Below, in pieces: positions 23,429-35,897 of a stretch of DNA of 64,000 nucleotides. The notes beneath the pieces were generated by a model. That model searched no databases. It saw only the letters and a program-made list of their open reading frames with translations, and had not been told where the DNA came from. Numbering within the stretch: the first letter of the stretch is position 1; each line of letters starts with the position of its first letter. Position numbers and translations under genes: made by a program. The stretch covers positions 8,523,001 to 8,587,000 of the forward strand of contig CM049414.1 of assembly GCA_026929865.2 (NCBI GenBank). The letters run 5' to 3'. This stretch comes from Hyperoplus lanceolatus (taxonomy: Eukaryota > Chordata > Actinopteri > Uranoscopiformes > Ammodytidae).

Positions 23429-23447
23429 CCAATCAGCGCGGGCCACG
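23429..23447 (+). promoter_or_regulatory. ER stress response element (ERSE-I) of pdia6
   Basis: CCAAT, nine bases (CAGCGCGGG), then CCACG: an exact match to the ERSE-I consensus CCAAT-N9-CCACG bound by NF-Y with ATF6 or XBP1. It lies 92 bases upstream of the pdia6 ATG in a GC-rich stretch. An inverted CCAAT box (ATTGG, 23396-23400) is 28 bases further upstream. Mammalian PDIA6 is induced in the unfolded protein response, so the location fits. Confidence 0.85.
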
Positions 23448-23538
23448 GTGAAACATTTCGATCTACCTTTGTCACAGGGAGACGCAGCGGCAGCAGGACA
23501 CGGTTAACACAGGACTCGAGCACAGAGCAGCTAAAACC

Positions 23539-26500
23539 ATGAGACCGCTTTTACTTGGTGAGTGACAACAGAAACAGCTTAATTACTCTTCTTAAAAGTG
23601 TACATGTTGTGAATGTGTTAATGTGTTTTGTTGCGCTGTGTGACTGCGTGTTCGTCACAGTGGTTAGCTTGCAGAGCTAAGTTAAGGGGCACACAACAGT
23701 GCCAGGCCTCTCCTATCGTTCTTTCAATGAAAAAATAAACAAATAAATGTGACTTGTATTTGCAACAATTCTGTATGTAAATTGCATTGAAGTAGTCGCT
23801 TACTTTTCCTGCTTTTGACTCTTTATTTGAACACATTTGAGCAGTCATTGTTGAGAGTAAACCGTTTGTATCTGCATCTTCTCGCTTTAGGAGTGTTGGG
23901 CTGCACCCTGGTCCTGTCTGTCCAAGCCTTTTACTCGGCTGGGGATGATGTTGTTGAGCTCACCCCTTCGAACTTCAACAGAGAGGTGATCCAGAGTGAC
24001 AGTCTGTGGCTGATCGAGTTCTACGCTCCCTGGTGAGTGCATGTAACTCTGGTGGCCCTTGTTCAGTGGTAACAAGTGTCCTCAGGTCAACCTGTAATTA
24101 CTGACCATTTCAATATAAGCGTCTTAACATGATGTTTGAGTCATCTATTTGTAAGTGCTTCTCCCACCAGAGGAAACATTAACCGAGACTTGTATGCAAA
24201 AGCAGGTAGCTCCTCCTTGGGTTGTAATGCAATTACACAGTACAAGTTTATTACTAGAGCACACTCCCATACAACATCTATTAAAAGTGATTTGCAGAGG
24301 GTTAAAAACTGTTGTAAATGTATGTTTGCTTTGATACATCAGAGACCATGCACGCGCAGACTCAATCAACATAACTGAAAGCTAAACTAAACAGGAAATT
24401 ACTCTTATTTCCATCTTAAAACGTTGCTACATTGTGATCTTAATTGACACTGAACTGCTTTTGTAACAATTAAGTGCTTTATACACCAGGCGAAAAGTCA
24501 GTTCCGCAATAAACAGGTAGCCAGTGAAGATGTGCACAACTTGAGGCTATGTGAATAACGAGTGCTGGATATTCAGGGGACTTGTTGGTAGTTGAACATT
24601 TGTTTCTGTGATATAACAGGAAAGACAAAAAACAGATCTATTTTGAACACATTGAGCAGCCTTGATATCAGGAGTATTGTCTGTTTGTTTCGCCTTTTTG
24701 TAATTTCAACAGTTTTCTCCAACTGATAAGTAGTAGTAAATAATAAGTAGCAATAAGACATTTTTTTTTTTGTCTCCTCTTCTCTTTAAGGTGTGGCCAC
24801 TGTCAAAGTCTGACTGCGGATTGGAAGAAGACGGCCACTGCCCTGAAGGTAAACAAAACGTCCCTGGTCATCGTGCCATTTTATTGCCAGTCAGGCTGAC
24901 ATTTTTAGTGAAAAAGCTTCTACCATTTGTCACTAGTAAAGAAACAGTTCCTGAACCTATCGGGGCTTGTTTAAATTGTGAGTCATGGGCAGATATGGGC
25001 CTATAGTCGAATATTAATGCCTATAACCTTGTTACTTAAAAAACACATACTCTTTATTTCATGGTATATACTTTTTACACCCATCGTTTTGTCACAACAA
25101 AACTGCATTGTGTGCACTGATCCTGGGTACAAAAGTAAATGTTGTAATTTTTCTGTTCGTTCGTGTCGCCATCCAGAAACAACACAAAGCTGTTTTGTGA
25201 AGAAAATGTTCGACAGTCTTTTCAATGTTATTTTGTGATTTATAAGAATGTGTCCGCTCCAATGTGGTTTATTCTTTAATCCTTCAGGGTATCGTCAAGG
25301 TTGGTGCCGTAGATGCAGACCAGCACAAGTCACTGGGCGGGCAGTATGGCGTCAAAGGTTTCCCCACCATCAAGATCTTTGGAGCCAATAAGAACAAGCC
25401 AGAGGATTACCAAGGTCAACACCATACCACCGCACCAAACAAATGGCTTCTTTTGCTGATTCGATCAGTGATTTACCACCTTGCTCTGTTAAATACTCAA
25501 ATCAAATATTATCATTCTATTTTTTTTTTAAATAAGAAAAGGGGGATGTTGGTGTTGGAAGGTGACATTTGCACTTAATTCCCAATAAGCCATTATTTCG
25601 CTTTTTCAGAAAATCGGTAAAATGCATTTTAGAGTATATAAATAGAATATTTACAATACAATCTGATGGCCTTTTTGAAATCTTTCTGACCGTTGGGGCT
25701 ATTAAGATGTTAACTTTAAGGGTTCAGTGGTCAAGTCCAGCTTTTGGTTGTGATGTCTGACCTCTGCATGTCTTGGCCCTCCAGGTGGACGCAGTAGCCA
25801 GGCCATTGTGGACGGAGCCATGAACACTCTGCGTACTCTGGTCAAAGACAGGCTGAGTGGCAAATCTGGCAGCTCTGGCTACAGCAAACAGGTAGATCCA
25901 GCAGTGCAGAAGCTTAATTTTTTTTTTATTGCATTTATTTGAAATTGGGATGCTCAAACATGTCGATGATGGTTAAGTAATACTGGACTGTCCTTTAGCA
26001 AAGCGGTGGAGGCAGCGGTCGTAAGGAGGACATGGTGGAGCTCACCGACGACAACTTTGACAAGCTGGTGCTGGGCAGTGATGAGGTGTGGCTGGTGGAG
26101 TTCTTCGCCCCCTGGTGTGGACACTGCAAAAAGTGAGTTTAGTTCCAGGCACGCTCCATCCCCAGCTGTAGGAAAAGTTACATCCCTCTTCACTAGGACA
26201 AGTGAAATATACTATGTCCTTGGTATTTCCGCCACCCTGATACAACAAAGGTTAATGGGATTTTGTTTGTGCTGTTTAAAGCGCTGAACAGTTTATTTCT
26301 GGAAACAATGTCCCTTTTTAAGTTGGGATAACCTGCAGACCTCACTGAAAACTATACAATTTCGTAGATCCTAATCCCTGTTAAATCTTAAACACTTTTC
26401 CAATTTGCAAGATTGCACGTTAGAAGATGGCATGTTTTTCTACATTTGAAGTTTATTTCAAAAGTATATATTGGTTGGGGTTTGTACTGGAAGTCACACT

Positions 26501-29500
26501 TTAAAGTTGGAACTGTGAATTCTCTACTGTCAAATGAATTCTTTATATCATAGGGCTTTTCTTAACCCTCACTCTCTTCTGTTGTCAATAGCCTGGAGCC
26601 TGAATGGGCAGCTGCAGCCTCAGCTGTCAAAGAGCAGACCAAGGGCAAAGTCCGCCTGGGGGCCGTGGATGCTACTGTGCACCAGGCGGTGTCCAGCCGC
26701 TATGGGGTGAGTAAGTTATGGAGGTAATTGGTGCACAATACTGTACTAGCAGATGGCAGCAGAACAAAATTGTGACCCTGCACATCTCAATGCAGACACT
26801 ACTACACAACAGAATGTATATTGGGGGGGGGGGGGGGCAGAGCAGCTAAACTTGTCCGTCTACAAGTTTAACAGAACGGAAATGGCCAAATTAGTCCGTG
26901 AACATGATAATCCACCTGCCACTATAGCCTTGGGACAAAGTGTTATCTGCTGACTGTGTCTGCAGCTTTGACTATGTAATCATGCCGGCTTGTAAAATTT
27001 GAAATAGTATGTGGCATGGGATGTTTATCTAAAGTCTGTACAGCCTTTCAGTAGAATAAGTCTTGTTACTACCCAAACAAAGCTATGCAACTTGATGTCA
27101 GACCATAGTATTTAAACCAGGCTGACCTTGCCTGATGAAATCCAACTTTCCAACAAGTCAAAATGGCAAATCTTTAATTTTTCTAGTTCTTCTTTTAAAA
27201 CATGTTTGTCCCATGTCAAGTGAATGCCACTGCTTCCACTGTAAATGTAGCAGTACATTCTCACATAAAGAAAATAAAAATGTGATGATCCAAAGCATTT
27301 AGTTGGTCACTTAGCATTTCAGTATGTGTGATGACTGTCTCCAAAATCTTTGTTCATTCATGAGTATCAATCAGCGTTATGACATTTAACATTAACAGTT
27401 GCTTTAACCACCAGTAATATGGCAGTTAAGGCAGGCATTTCCGTCAGATATTGGCATAACTGAAGCGAGTTGTGTTTTGTAGATCCGCGGGTTTCCCACC
27501 ATCAAGATTTTCCGCAAAGGCGAGGAGCCCGAAGACTACCAGGGAGGGCGCTCCCGTGGTGACATCATCGAGCGTGCTTTGGATCTGTTCTCTGAAAACG
27601 CTTCTCCTCCTGAGACGCTGGAGGTCAGTACATGTGTACAGGCACCATACTTTCATGTGTGAAAGTTCATAGTGCTGGGGTTTAGACAATTAGCATCACC
27701 TTTTTTTAGGAATTTCTGACAATTAAAACAGCTTGTGGATCCCACCTCAACCCATATCAAACTTCAACTATATTTGTCTGTATATAGAATTATTGATACA
27801 TACACATTTTAATTTGATGGTATGTACATTTTTATCTCTCAGATCCTCAGTGAAGACGTCTTGAAAAATACATGTGAGGACAGTCAGCTGTGTATCATTG
27901 CTGTCCTGCCACACATCCTGGACACAGGTGAGACACTGGAGATTAAAATGTTGATGTTTTTAAAAGATCAAACTATTTTTAATCGATATTGTATCATGAT
28001 ATAACTAAGCAAATGTGTAATGAAACTCTTTTTAATTGTTTAACTCATTTCCCACTGTCCCTGTTTCTCAACAGGTGCCTCAGGCAGGAACGGCTACCTG
28101 GAGGTGATGACCAAGATGGCTGACAAGTACAAGAAGAAGATGTGGGGGTAAGGATGAGAGAGAGCAGACATTGATTCTTGTTCACATGACTGATCACTAG
28201 CATGACTAACCGCTCGCTCTCCCTTCTGTTAGCTGGCTGTGGACAGAGGCTGGAGCTCAGATGGACCTGGAGAGCTCTCTGGGTATCGGTGGATTTGGCT
28301 ACCCCGCCATGGCTGCCATCAACACACGCAAGATGAAATTTGCTCTCCTCAAAGGCTCCTTCAGTGAGACTGGCATTCATGAGTTCCTCAGGTACGGGGG
28401 TGGCTGATGTTTGATGTACTTTTTTTTTTCCCATACTAACAATCAAAGTTAAATATGCCTCTGAGTAAGCTAAGTGATGTGGCTAACAAGATTCTTCTTC
28501 TCTTCAGGGAGCTTTCTGTGGGCCGTGGCTCCACTGCCACATTTGGAGGCGGGTCCATGCCCAAGATTCACACTGTAGAGGCTTGGGACGGCAAAGATGG
28601 ACAGGTGAGCATTACAGAGGTTCCCACTATGTAGGTTTGAACAGTGTTCAACTTAACAGACACTAGACATCAACCTGTTTTATTCTGCCTTTCTGTTTGT
28701 CCAAATCCCAGCTTGTTATACAGGTCAGTCAACCACTCTGACGTATCTGAGCACACTGAACTTAAACATAGACCCCTGAGGGATTTGGTCCATTGGCAAT
28801 TCCACCAAAGTTTATTCAAAGACTTTGTCCTCGAAAAATGTTGGCAGAAAGACAAGGGCAGCGCAGCGTTTTGTAAAATGAATAGAAGGCTAGAATACAA
28901 AAAGTGAAAAAGGTCTGCGGATGTCTAGGAAGATGTAGACAAAGTGTCTGTTCCATAGCGAAGTACAAGTCTAGTTCTATTGCAGCATAATCTAAAAATA
29001 AAAACCTTCTCTGATTAATAATACAACTAGCTTACTACAGTTAATAACACGTTGTTTGACAGCAGCCAGGTGGGAAATTGGACCGTGGTACTGCTCAAAC
29101 TGCAGACCGGTTAAACAGCTGATCCCCTAAAACCTGCACATCCAACATCAGATCTGGCTGAAATTTGGCCTGTTTCTAAAATGGATCAGGGGCCAACCAA
29201 TTTGGGGTTAAAATGTAGCTTACAGTGTATGCTTGAATTTCTACTAAACCTCTACCAGTTTTTTGCTGCATTCATGCACAGAGGAATATGTCAAGGAACA
29301 CTATTATGTAATATACCAGCTGGAGTGCTCCCCAAAAAGAGTATGTTTCATTTGTCACAGAGTGAAAGGACATCTGTAGTTATTCGTCTCAACTTGAGAC
29401 GAGACCAGGGATTTTACGTTTTCCTTGCAAAAATAAGAAAAATGTAACTGTACTGTTTTTTTTAATTTGGTGTTTGTAATGTGTAAATGAGTTGAAGTGT

Positions 29501-29620
29501 AAATGAGTTGAAGTGTACGTTTTCTTTTCTATTCCTTGTCCACTGCAGCTTCCTGTGGAGGAGGAATACGACCTCAGTGACGTAGACCTGGACGATGACT
29601 TTGATAAGGACGAGTTATGA
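23539..29620 (+). CDS. pdia6: Protein disulfide isomerase A6 (P5), 13 coding exons
   Basis: Exons: 23539-23557, 23891-24032, 24791-24848, 25288-25414, 25785-25891, 25999-26132, 26592-26706, 27483-27623, 27843-27927, 28075-28147, 28233-28391, 28508-28604, 29549-29620. They join in frame to 442 residues; human PDIA6 has 440. All introns are GT-AG; exon 4 has a weak donor (GTCAAC). The product is an ER-lumen thiol-disulfide oxidoreductase and chaperone. It has a signal peptide, thioredoxin domain a with active site WCGHC (Cys55, Cys58), a Gly/Ser linker, domain a' with WCGHC (Cys191, Cys194) and GFPTIKIF, a redox-inactive b-type domain ([25 protein letters not shown]), an acidic tail and the ER-retrieval signal KDEL at the very end. 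Exon 1 encodes only MRPLLL, and the first active site is split across exons 2 and 3. An ERSE lies upstream. Confidence 0.97.
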
Positions 29621-30223
29621 GCCCCATTGGGCCAGGATTTGATCCAGATTGGCTTGGTTGGATCTGGTCTGGTCCTGCGTGACCCGCCTCCCCTCTCCTG
29701 TGGACGAATGGGAGGCCGGGAAGCCCAGTTACTGAAATACTCCAGAAATAGACACATGCGAGACACCTGCGGTTTCTCACATCATCTTTGTCAGTCACAC
29801 GGGGGAGAGGAGGGAGGGGGAAGGGCGTGTGTCGTGTCCCTGGAGCAAAGCCCTGCCTCACATACCTGCTGAACCTCACAAGATGCAGCTGAGGAGAGGA
29901 CGGAGGATTTTCCGAATGTGGCATTTCAACTGTTAATTCAGGTCTTTTTCAATTAATGCTCCCCACTTAACTCTGCAGCCACTTTAAAGCACCTATTTTA
30001 AGATGTGGACTTGTCAAAGTAGAGCTTCAATGTCCAACCTAATGTGAATCAATACTGTTATTATTTTTTCCTCTTTTTTTTTTTTCTTAGATCAATAAGT
30101 GTGAATCTTGCTGGGTTTGCATCATGTCTGTCCAGGACAAGGGGATACCGTGGGACTTTTTGTGTAGATTTTTCTTACACGACTTTATTTCAATTGTGTG
30201 AAAACAAAAACATTTGTTACAAA

Positions 30224-30239
30224 AATAAAAAGGAATAAA
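30224..30239 (+). terminator. Polyadenylation signals of pdia6
   Basis: Two AATAAA hexamers (30224-30229 and 30234-30239) about 600 bases after the stop codon. They mark the likely end of the 3' UTR that begins at 29621. Confidence 0.7.
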
Positions 30240-30748
30240 AACAATCACAGCCTCCATATTCACGTAAACTGTTTACAATATCAGAAAACGCATCCTGGCG
30301 CATGCAATATCAAAGGCATATAGAACTTGCTCAGAACAGTAATATGCTATAGTTTATAGTCCTGAACGACAGTAAGCCACTTTTCAACACAGTTAAGTCG
30401 AATTAATTATAAGTGATGTAATTAGTTTCCTTTTAGTGTAACATAATGGGAGTCATAATACTTGCGAGCACATAATCCAGTCAGTATAAATATATGATAT
30501 GGCACAGAGAGCTTTGGAAAAGAATACCTCAATGGAAAGCACCAACAGTCCACTGAGAAGAAGCCACGTTGACAAAAGAGAAATATCTGTTAATGTAAAC
30601 ATTAAGACATGGAGTGTTTTTAGAATGAAAGGATCGTCTGTCGAGGGTGTGCGATGACGACAGAGCATCGGAGGGTAGAACAGCATACAGCTGGATGGAT
30701 GTGGGCTTGTGTTTCAGAGAGTGTGTCTGTCTGTCATTGTCTGTGTCC

Positions 30749-33700
30749 TCAGAACTGACGAGAGACTCCCTGATCCGACTGCAGCAGTCTGACAATGGAC
30801 GGGTCGCTCTTGGCACCCTTAATGAACTCCTCCAGAGACAATCTACCTGTGAAGCACACACACACGCCAGAAAAAGAAATCACAGTCAGCAGCCGTCAAA
30901 CATGTGACACAGTGAATCACACACAGCCAACACCCACTATAGTCAACGAAAGCTTCTGAGGTTTGTGGTGATCGGCCTGAAATATAATAACTGCTGCCAG
31001 AGAAACACGGTACAGGCAAAGTACACAACATATTTTAAATAGGTTACAATAAAGCATAACAAACATTTATGCGAGTAAATGATTAATTTTCAACCAGCAG
31101 GTGGCGCTGTTGTTCTGGTTTAAAGTCAGTCAAGAACTCCAGGCAATTGACAGAAAGGGCCTTCATTTTTTTATAATAATAATACTGCTGCCAAAACTGC
31201 ATATTGTTATAATAAGATTATGTATAACTAACTCCCTATAGTAAGTCATGTCTATGTAATTCATTTGGAAATATCTTTAAAATCCTCATTAGTAGTTTGT
31301 CCTGAGTCTGACCTCACCTCGCAGTAATAACAACTCTATAAATATCAATGAGATGATGTTGAATAAACCCAACAAAATTAAAGTATAATATTAAAACAAA
31401 AACACACCTAAAATGTTAAATTGAGAAATAAATATGTATATTATTAACAATGGACAACTTTGTATTATTTTTCAGGAATATATTTAAATGTCAAAATAAA
31501 CCTTACAAAATAATTAAAAAAAAATGAAAATAAGCTGTTCTTAACATGTGATATAAATTGCTTTGATATCATTTAGACATCCCTAAAAGAACATTTCCTT
31601 GCAGTATTTTATTATTTATTATTTTACTGTAGGGGACAGTGGCCTAAGTTGTGCAACTTTTCACTCAAAGTGACTTTAAAGTAAGGCCTTGACAGTAAAG
31701 TCTCCAACTCAAACATGTACATATATTTCAGGGTGTTGTGCATCCCTGGCAATAAAAACTTTGGATCTGGAATAAACTGTTGAAGAAATATAGCTTTCGG
31801 AAAAAAAGTTGTCTTGATGCACAACTTGCCCCCGGTGTGGTGTAAGTTGTGTGGTTGGAGAGAATACCGGGGGTGAATTGCGCCATTGATATGTATCTCA
31901 TAAACTGTAATGTAAGACAAATCCATTAGACAATCACTTCTTGAAGGTGTATTTAAAGTAAATAAAGTAAATAGTTGACAAAGATTGAAGGACAATTTTC
32001 TTAAACAAGGCCTAGCAGATCTAATGGTTTTACCTGCAAAGCTCACAATGACAAAGTCACCATCATCATCTTTCTGGCATCTTTCACCATGCCACTGGCA
32101 CAACTCTCAGAAATGTATTTTGCACAAGTTGCTCCGTGCTTGTGGAACCAACTGCCACCTGACAAATGTGATTCCCCTACATTTCTGCCTTTAAATCAAG
32201 GCTCAAAACCCATATGTACACCCTGGTGCTTCCTCCCCATTAACTATCGTACCTCTGCACTACTATCTGTGTTTATGTGGATGTATGGGCTTTAAGTCTT
32301 TTATTTTGGTTATTGTTATTTTACCTTCATTGTTTACCTACTGAATGCACTATGTACAGCACTTTGGACAGTGCAAACTGTCATAAATGTGCTTTTATAA
32401 ATACATTTTACTTACTTACTTACTTATAACTCACCCAGGCCCTTTGGCACAAATCACCCCAATCCCAGAAATTTGGATAATAAGCATGATGCAGCAATTT
32501 AGGGCTAACTGTATCGACCCAAAATGTAGCATACCAAAGCACTAAAATATGTGTCAAATGTTTTCAAACTTGTCTATAATTGTTCAGACACAATAATCAA
32601 AAAACCTTGATCATGGAAATTTTACTTTGAAAGGCAAAACACAGTTTTTTGAGCTTAAATGTGCTTATATGTTATTCCTTGTATCTCCCTTCTTTACAGG
32701 ATGAGTCAGATGGATGGCTCTTCTTAAATATGTGGTCACATTTCCAATTTCTTCCACGGTTTTCTAGAAACAAGGGGTGGCACAACTTCCAAAATGTACA
32801 ACTTAGGCCACTCTCCCCTATATTGTAATGCATCTTCTTAAAAAAAAATAAAAAAAATGTTTTAACTGTATCAGTAGCTGTGTATCTGAATCGTATGGCA
32901 GTGGGGGCGGGACCTGATAAGCCATTGGCTTCTCCTGCCACCCTTCGGACGATAACACAAAGTAATATGTATGAATATGCAAAGAGAAAATTGTGTATTG
33001 TGTGTAATTGTTCCCGGAAGAATAAAAAAAAAATAATAATACTGCTAATAAAAGCAGCAACCAAAAGTAAGTACTACAAATATCCCTGTGGCTCTATGAC
33101 TATAACTAAACAATACATTATCAGTTGTTGGAAAATAACTTGAGATTGAGACACACAGTTTGACCTTCAGCCCTTATCATGCTTCTGCTTCAGAACAAAC
33201 TGGACAGGCTTATGCTGTATGAATAGCTCTAAATATCCCTCCAAGATGTGACGTGTTGGAATCCATAACAGTAAGTATTGGGACATGCCTACGTACATAC
33301 ATGTCATATGGGCGTAGCTTCACCTTTTCAGGCTAAATGTCAAAGCCAGTGTCATCGAGGTGGCTCAGCGTGCTCAGGTGCATAAGGCCCTTAATGATCT
33401 GGTGTGTCGTGTTCATGTCACGGGGTTGTTATATGATCCCATCCTGTTCTCTCCATCACCAACTTCCATTTTGATTGTTTCTCCCCCCAAACTGCTCTGT
33501 GCTGCTAGGTGTATCACGTCAAACACTCTTACATAACCGTTAATATTTTATAAGGCATCTGCATTTTTCTGTGGTCTTGAAATGATATTTCCTAGTGGAC
33601 ATTGCTAATAAATGGTTTATCTGTTATAGCAGTGCAACGCCTTCTCCTAACCAGGTGGATTTCAGACAGTTTCATTCTGATACTCCGCATTATGCAGCCA

Positions 33701-35544
33701 TTGAAAACCAACCTACTCATTAAATATCTATACAAGGTACTTTTCCTTGACTTTACCCAAAGTCCCACTATTCAATATCTATAATCACTATATAAACTGT
33801 GTATAACACACTATAATGTAGTTGTGTGATATTTAAATGATTATTTCTACTATATTATCATCATATTTGCCTTGTATACACCAGCTTTCAATAATGTGAA
33901 AGCTGGTGTGTCCACAGGAGGAGTCAAAATTGTTGAGAAAATCAATAATAATATCTGCTTACAACTTCCCAGGTTATCAAAACAATTTAATCATATTTTA
34001 CTTATTTAGTGCTTATACATGACAAATAAGCCAAACTCTCTATACAAGCAAGCACATCAAAATGAAACCCTGGTCTTACCATCATTGTCAATGTCCATCT
34101 GTCTGAAGATCTTATCCGTCCTTTTCTCCGGTGTCGATTCATCATCGGGCATCTTCATCACTGATGATACCATTTTGTAAATTGCCTACGAAGGAGAGTA
34201 GGAACAATTGCTCTTATGTGTAACCCATCTCATTTGAATGGTTGTCTGTGTGAAGCTGTTAGGCAGTAAAACCGGGCTGTTACGTGTTTCTTCCGAATGC
34301 ATTGACCTGCTTTATATTGCTACCTGCTGGGTAATGGTGATGGTGTTCCGGCAACTAAAGCTCATCCTGCTGTTACACTCAGATAGGTCACTCAGAACAG
34401 GCTGCAATGTAACTATTTGTATCTTCTAAAAACATAGATCAGATCAGGTAGAAGTCGGTGGCTTCAGTGAGAGACAGAGGTTTGCTGAAAAACAAAAGCA
34501 TTCTAAGCTGACAAAAGCACTAATGCTTTTAAATGTTTTTCTTTTACATTCATCTGTATCTACAAACACTACGGACTGAGCCAATATTGATACGGCCCTG
34601 CAGGCTGCTCTGCTCTCCATATTGGGAGAGTAAATATAGCCATGGTGATAAGAAAAAAACAGAAAGGGCAGCCTGCATCCGTGATGTGAGGTGAAAAAAT
34701 CTTGTGAGTTCAGACCTGCGAATGTCATTAGACAGAAAGCTAAAATCCATACAACATAATGAATTAACATTGAAACGATAATGAATTGACTATTTTTGTA
34801 ATTGATTAATCGTTTAATCAATTACCTTGATTAATCTTTTAATCAATTACCCCCCCCCTTCATTGCAGCAGACCCAGTTCAGTTCGATCCGTGGTCAGTT
34901 CTGTGCCTGTCATTCCCCTCTCTGCCCCATTTTATCTCTGTCTCTCTGCACTATAAATGAAGCATTCAAAAATGCCCAAAAATTATCTTTAAAAAAAAAC
35001 TCAAAAAATATGAAGGAAACTTAGTTAACAGTTTAACATTTACATTATTCATTTTAAAATATCAGTTTGATTTTATGGTGTGCGTGAAAAGCAGATGCAC
35101 TGCTAAAACATAATCAGTGAGGACTGGTATATTCCTTGGTATTTCCTACATGCGTGGTGTCCTCACCTGAACTATCTCCAGCATCTCTGCGCGGCTGATG
35201 TAGCCGTTCCCATCCAGGTCGTACATGCTGAAGGCCCAGCGCAGCTTCTGCTCCAGCCCGCCGCGCGACGTCACGCTCAGGGCGATGATGAACTCTCTGA
35301 AGTCAATGGTGGCGTCCCCGTTGGTGTCGAACGTGCGGAAGACGTGCTCGGCGAACTTGGAGGCGTCTCCGTAGGGGAAGAAGTTGGCGTAGATCTTCTT
35401 GAACTCTTCCACGGTCAGATGGCCCGTGGGACAGTCCTTCAGGAAGCCGCGGTACCACTCCTGCAGCTCGTGGTCGGTGAACTCTGTGTTTTCTTTCAGG
35501 TCGTTCAGAACCTCGGGCCGCAGCTTGCTGTTCTGTTTCCCCAT
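30749..35544 (-). CDS. hpcal1: Hippocalcin-like protein 1 (neuronal calcium sensor), 3 coding exons
   Basis: Exons in reading order: 35544-35167, 34185-34080, 30846-30749, all with GT-AG borders. They join to 193 residues, the length of human HPCAL1. The protein starts [12 protein letters not shown], with Gly2 as the N-myristoylation site of the calcium-myristoyl switch. EF-hand 1 is the vestigial Cys-Pro form ([10 protein letters not shown]). EF2 loop spans 73-84, EF3 109-120 and EF4 157-168. EF2 reads [12 protein letters not shown], so the normally invariant Gly at loop position 6 is Ala78. The tail ends [12 protein letters not shown], unlike the LLQCDPSSASQF of mammals. A minus-strand acceptor (CCTGCAG, ending near 35664) upstream of the ATG suggests a non-coding first exon further right. 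Visinin-like sensors act in neuronal membrane signalling. Neurocalcin delta is the nearest alternative; the N terminus and synteny favour hpcal1. Confidence 0.93.
31094..31107 (+). promoter_or_regulatory. Candidate CTCF-binding motif
   Basis: CCAGCAGGTGGCGC fits the vertebrate CTCF core CCASYAGRKGGCRS at every position. It lies in the last intron of hpcal1, between the oppositely oriented pdia6 and hpcal1 genes. Motif match only; similar motifs also occur inside fish retroelements. Confidence 0.5.
31630..32820. mobile_element. DNA transposon with nested LINE end, in hpcal1 intron
   Basis: Terminal inverted repeats of about 25 bases: the left starts TAGGGGACAGTGGCCTAAGT and the right, inverted, TAGGGGAGAGTGGCCTAAGT. 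The body repeats related phrases (CACAACTTGCCCCC, GTGTAAGTTGTGTGG), as do the ends. It has no intact transposase. A non-LTR retrotransposon tail is inserted at about 32080-32420. The termini resemble the right edge of the 9.5-10.3 kb element. Superfamily not assigned. Confidence 0.65.
32080..32420 (+). mobile_element. LINE 3' end, L2-like
   Basis: A decayed frame resembling the end of a LINE reverse transcriptase ORF ([14 protein letters not shown], similar to the APRLWNSLP motif of L2-type elements) is followed by a 3' UTR. It ends in a run of TTAC/TACT tetramers (32408-32427), the usual short-repeat tail of L2/CR1-like LINEs. It is 5'-truncated and inactive. Confidence 0.6.
33878..33909. 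repeat. Perfect 13-bp hairpin in hpcal1 intron
   Basis: ACACCAGCTTTCA, a six-base loop ATAATG, then TGAAAGCTGGTGT. The stem is perfect. Function unknown; it may be the relic of a small MITE or a structured intronic RNA element. Confidence 0.8.
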
Positions 35545-35865
35545 GATTTAGGCACTGGCAGATAGCTGGGCTGGTGTTTCTTTAGGCTACCTTCTCCGTT
35601 CACCTCACCACTCCGTCTGTGCTTGTACTCTCAACGTCAGTGGCTGCTCGGCTTTCACTGCTCCTGCAGGGGACCAACAACCATCATTAATATCTTTGTA
35701 TGAATTTCATAAATGATTCATCAGTTCAATAATTCTTCCCAGCTTGCAGCAGTGTTGTATCATTAAGCTGAAAAAGCTCCTCAGACAACCAAAGCTGAGG
35801 GATAAATCAGGACATTTGTTGGGGAGTTTTTTTTAACGACTTAGAAGTCATGAGGCCAGATTAAA

Positions 35866-35897
<32 letters not shown>

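Noticed and set aside
31624-32103. 159-residue minus-strand open frame
   Set aside because: It lies wholly within the transposon at 31630-32820 and shows no transposase motif.
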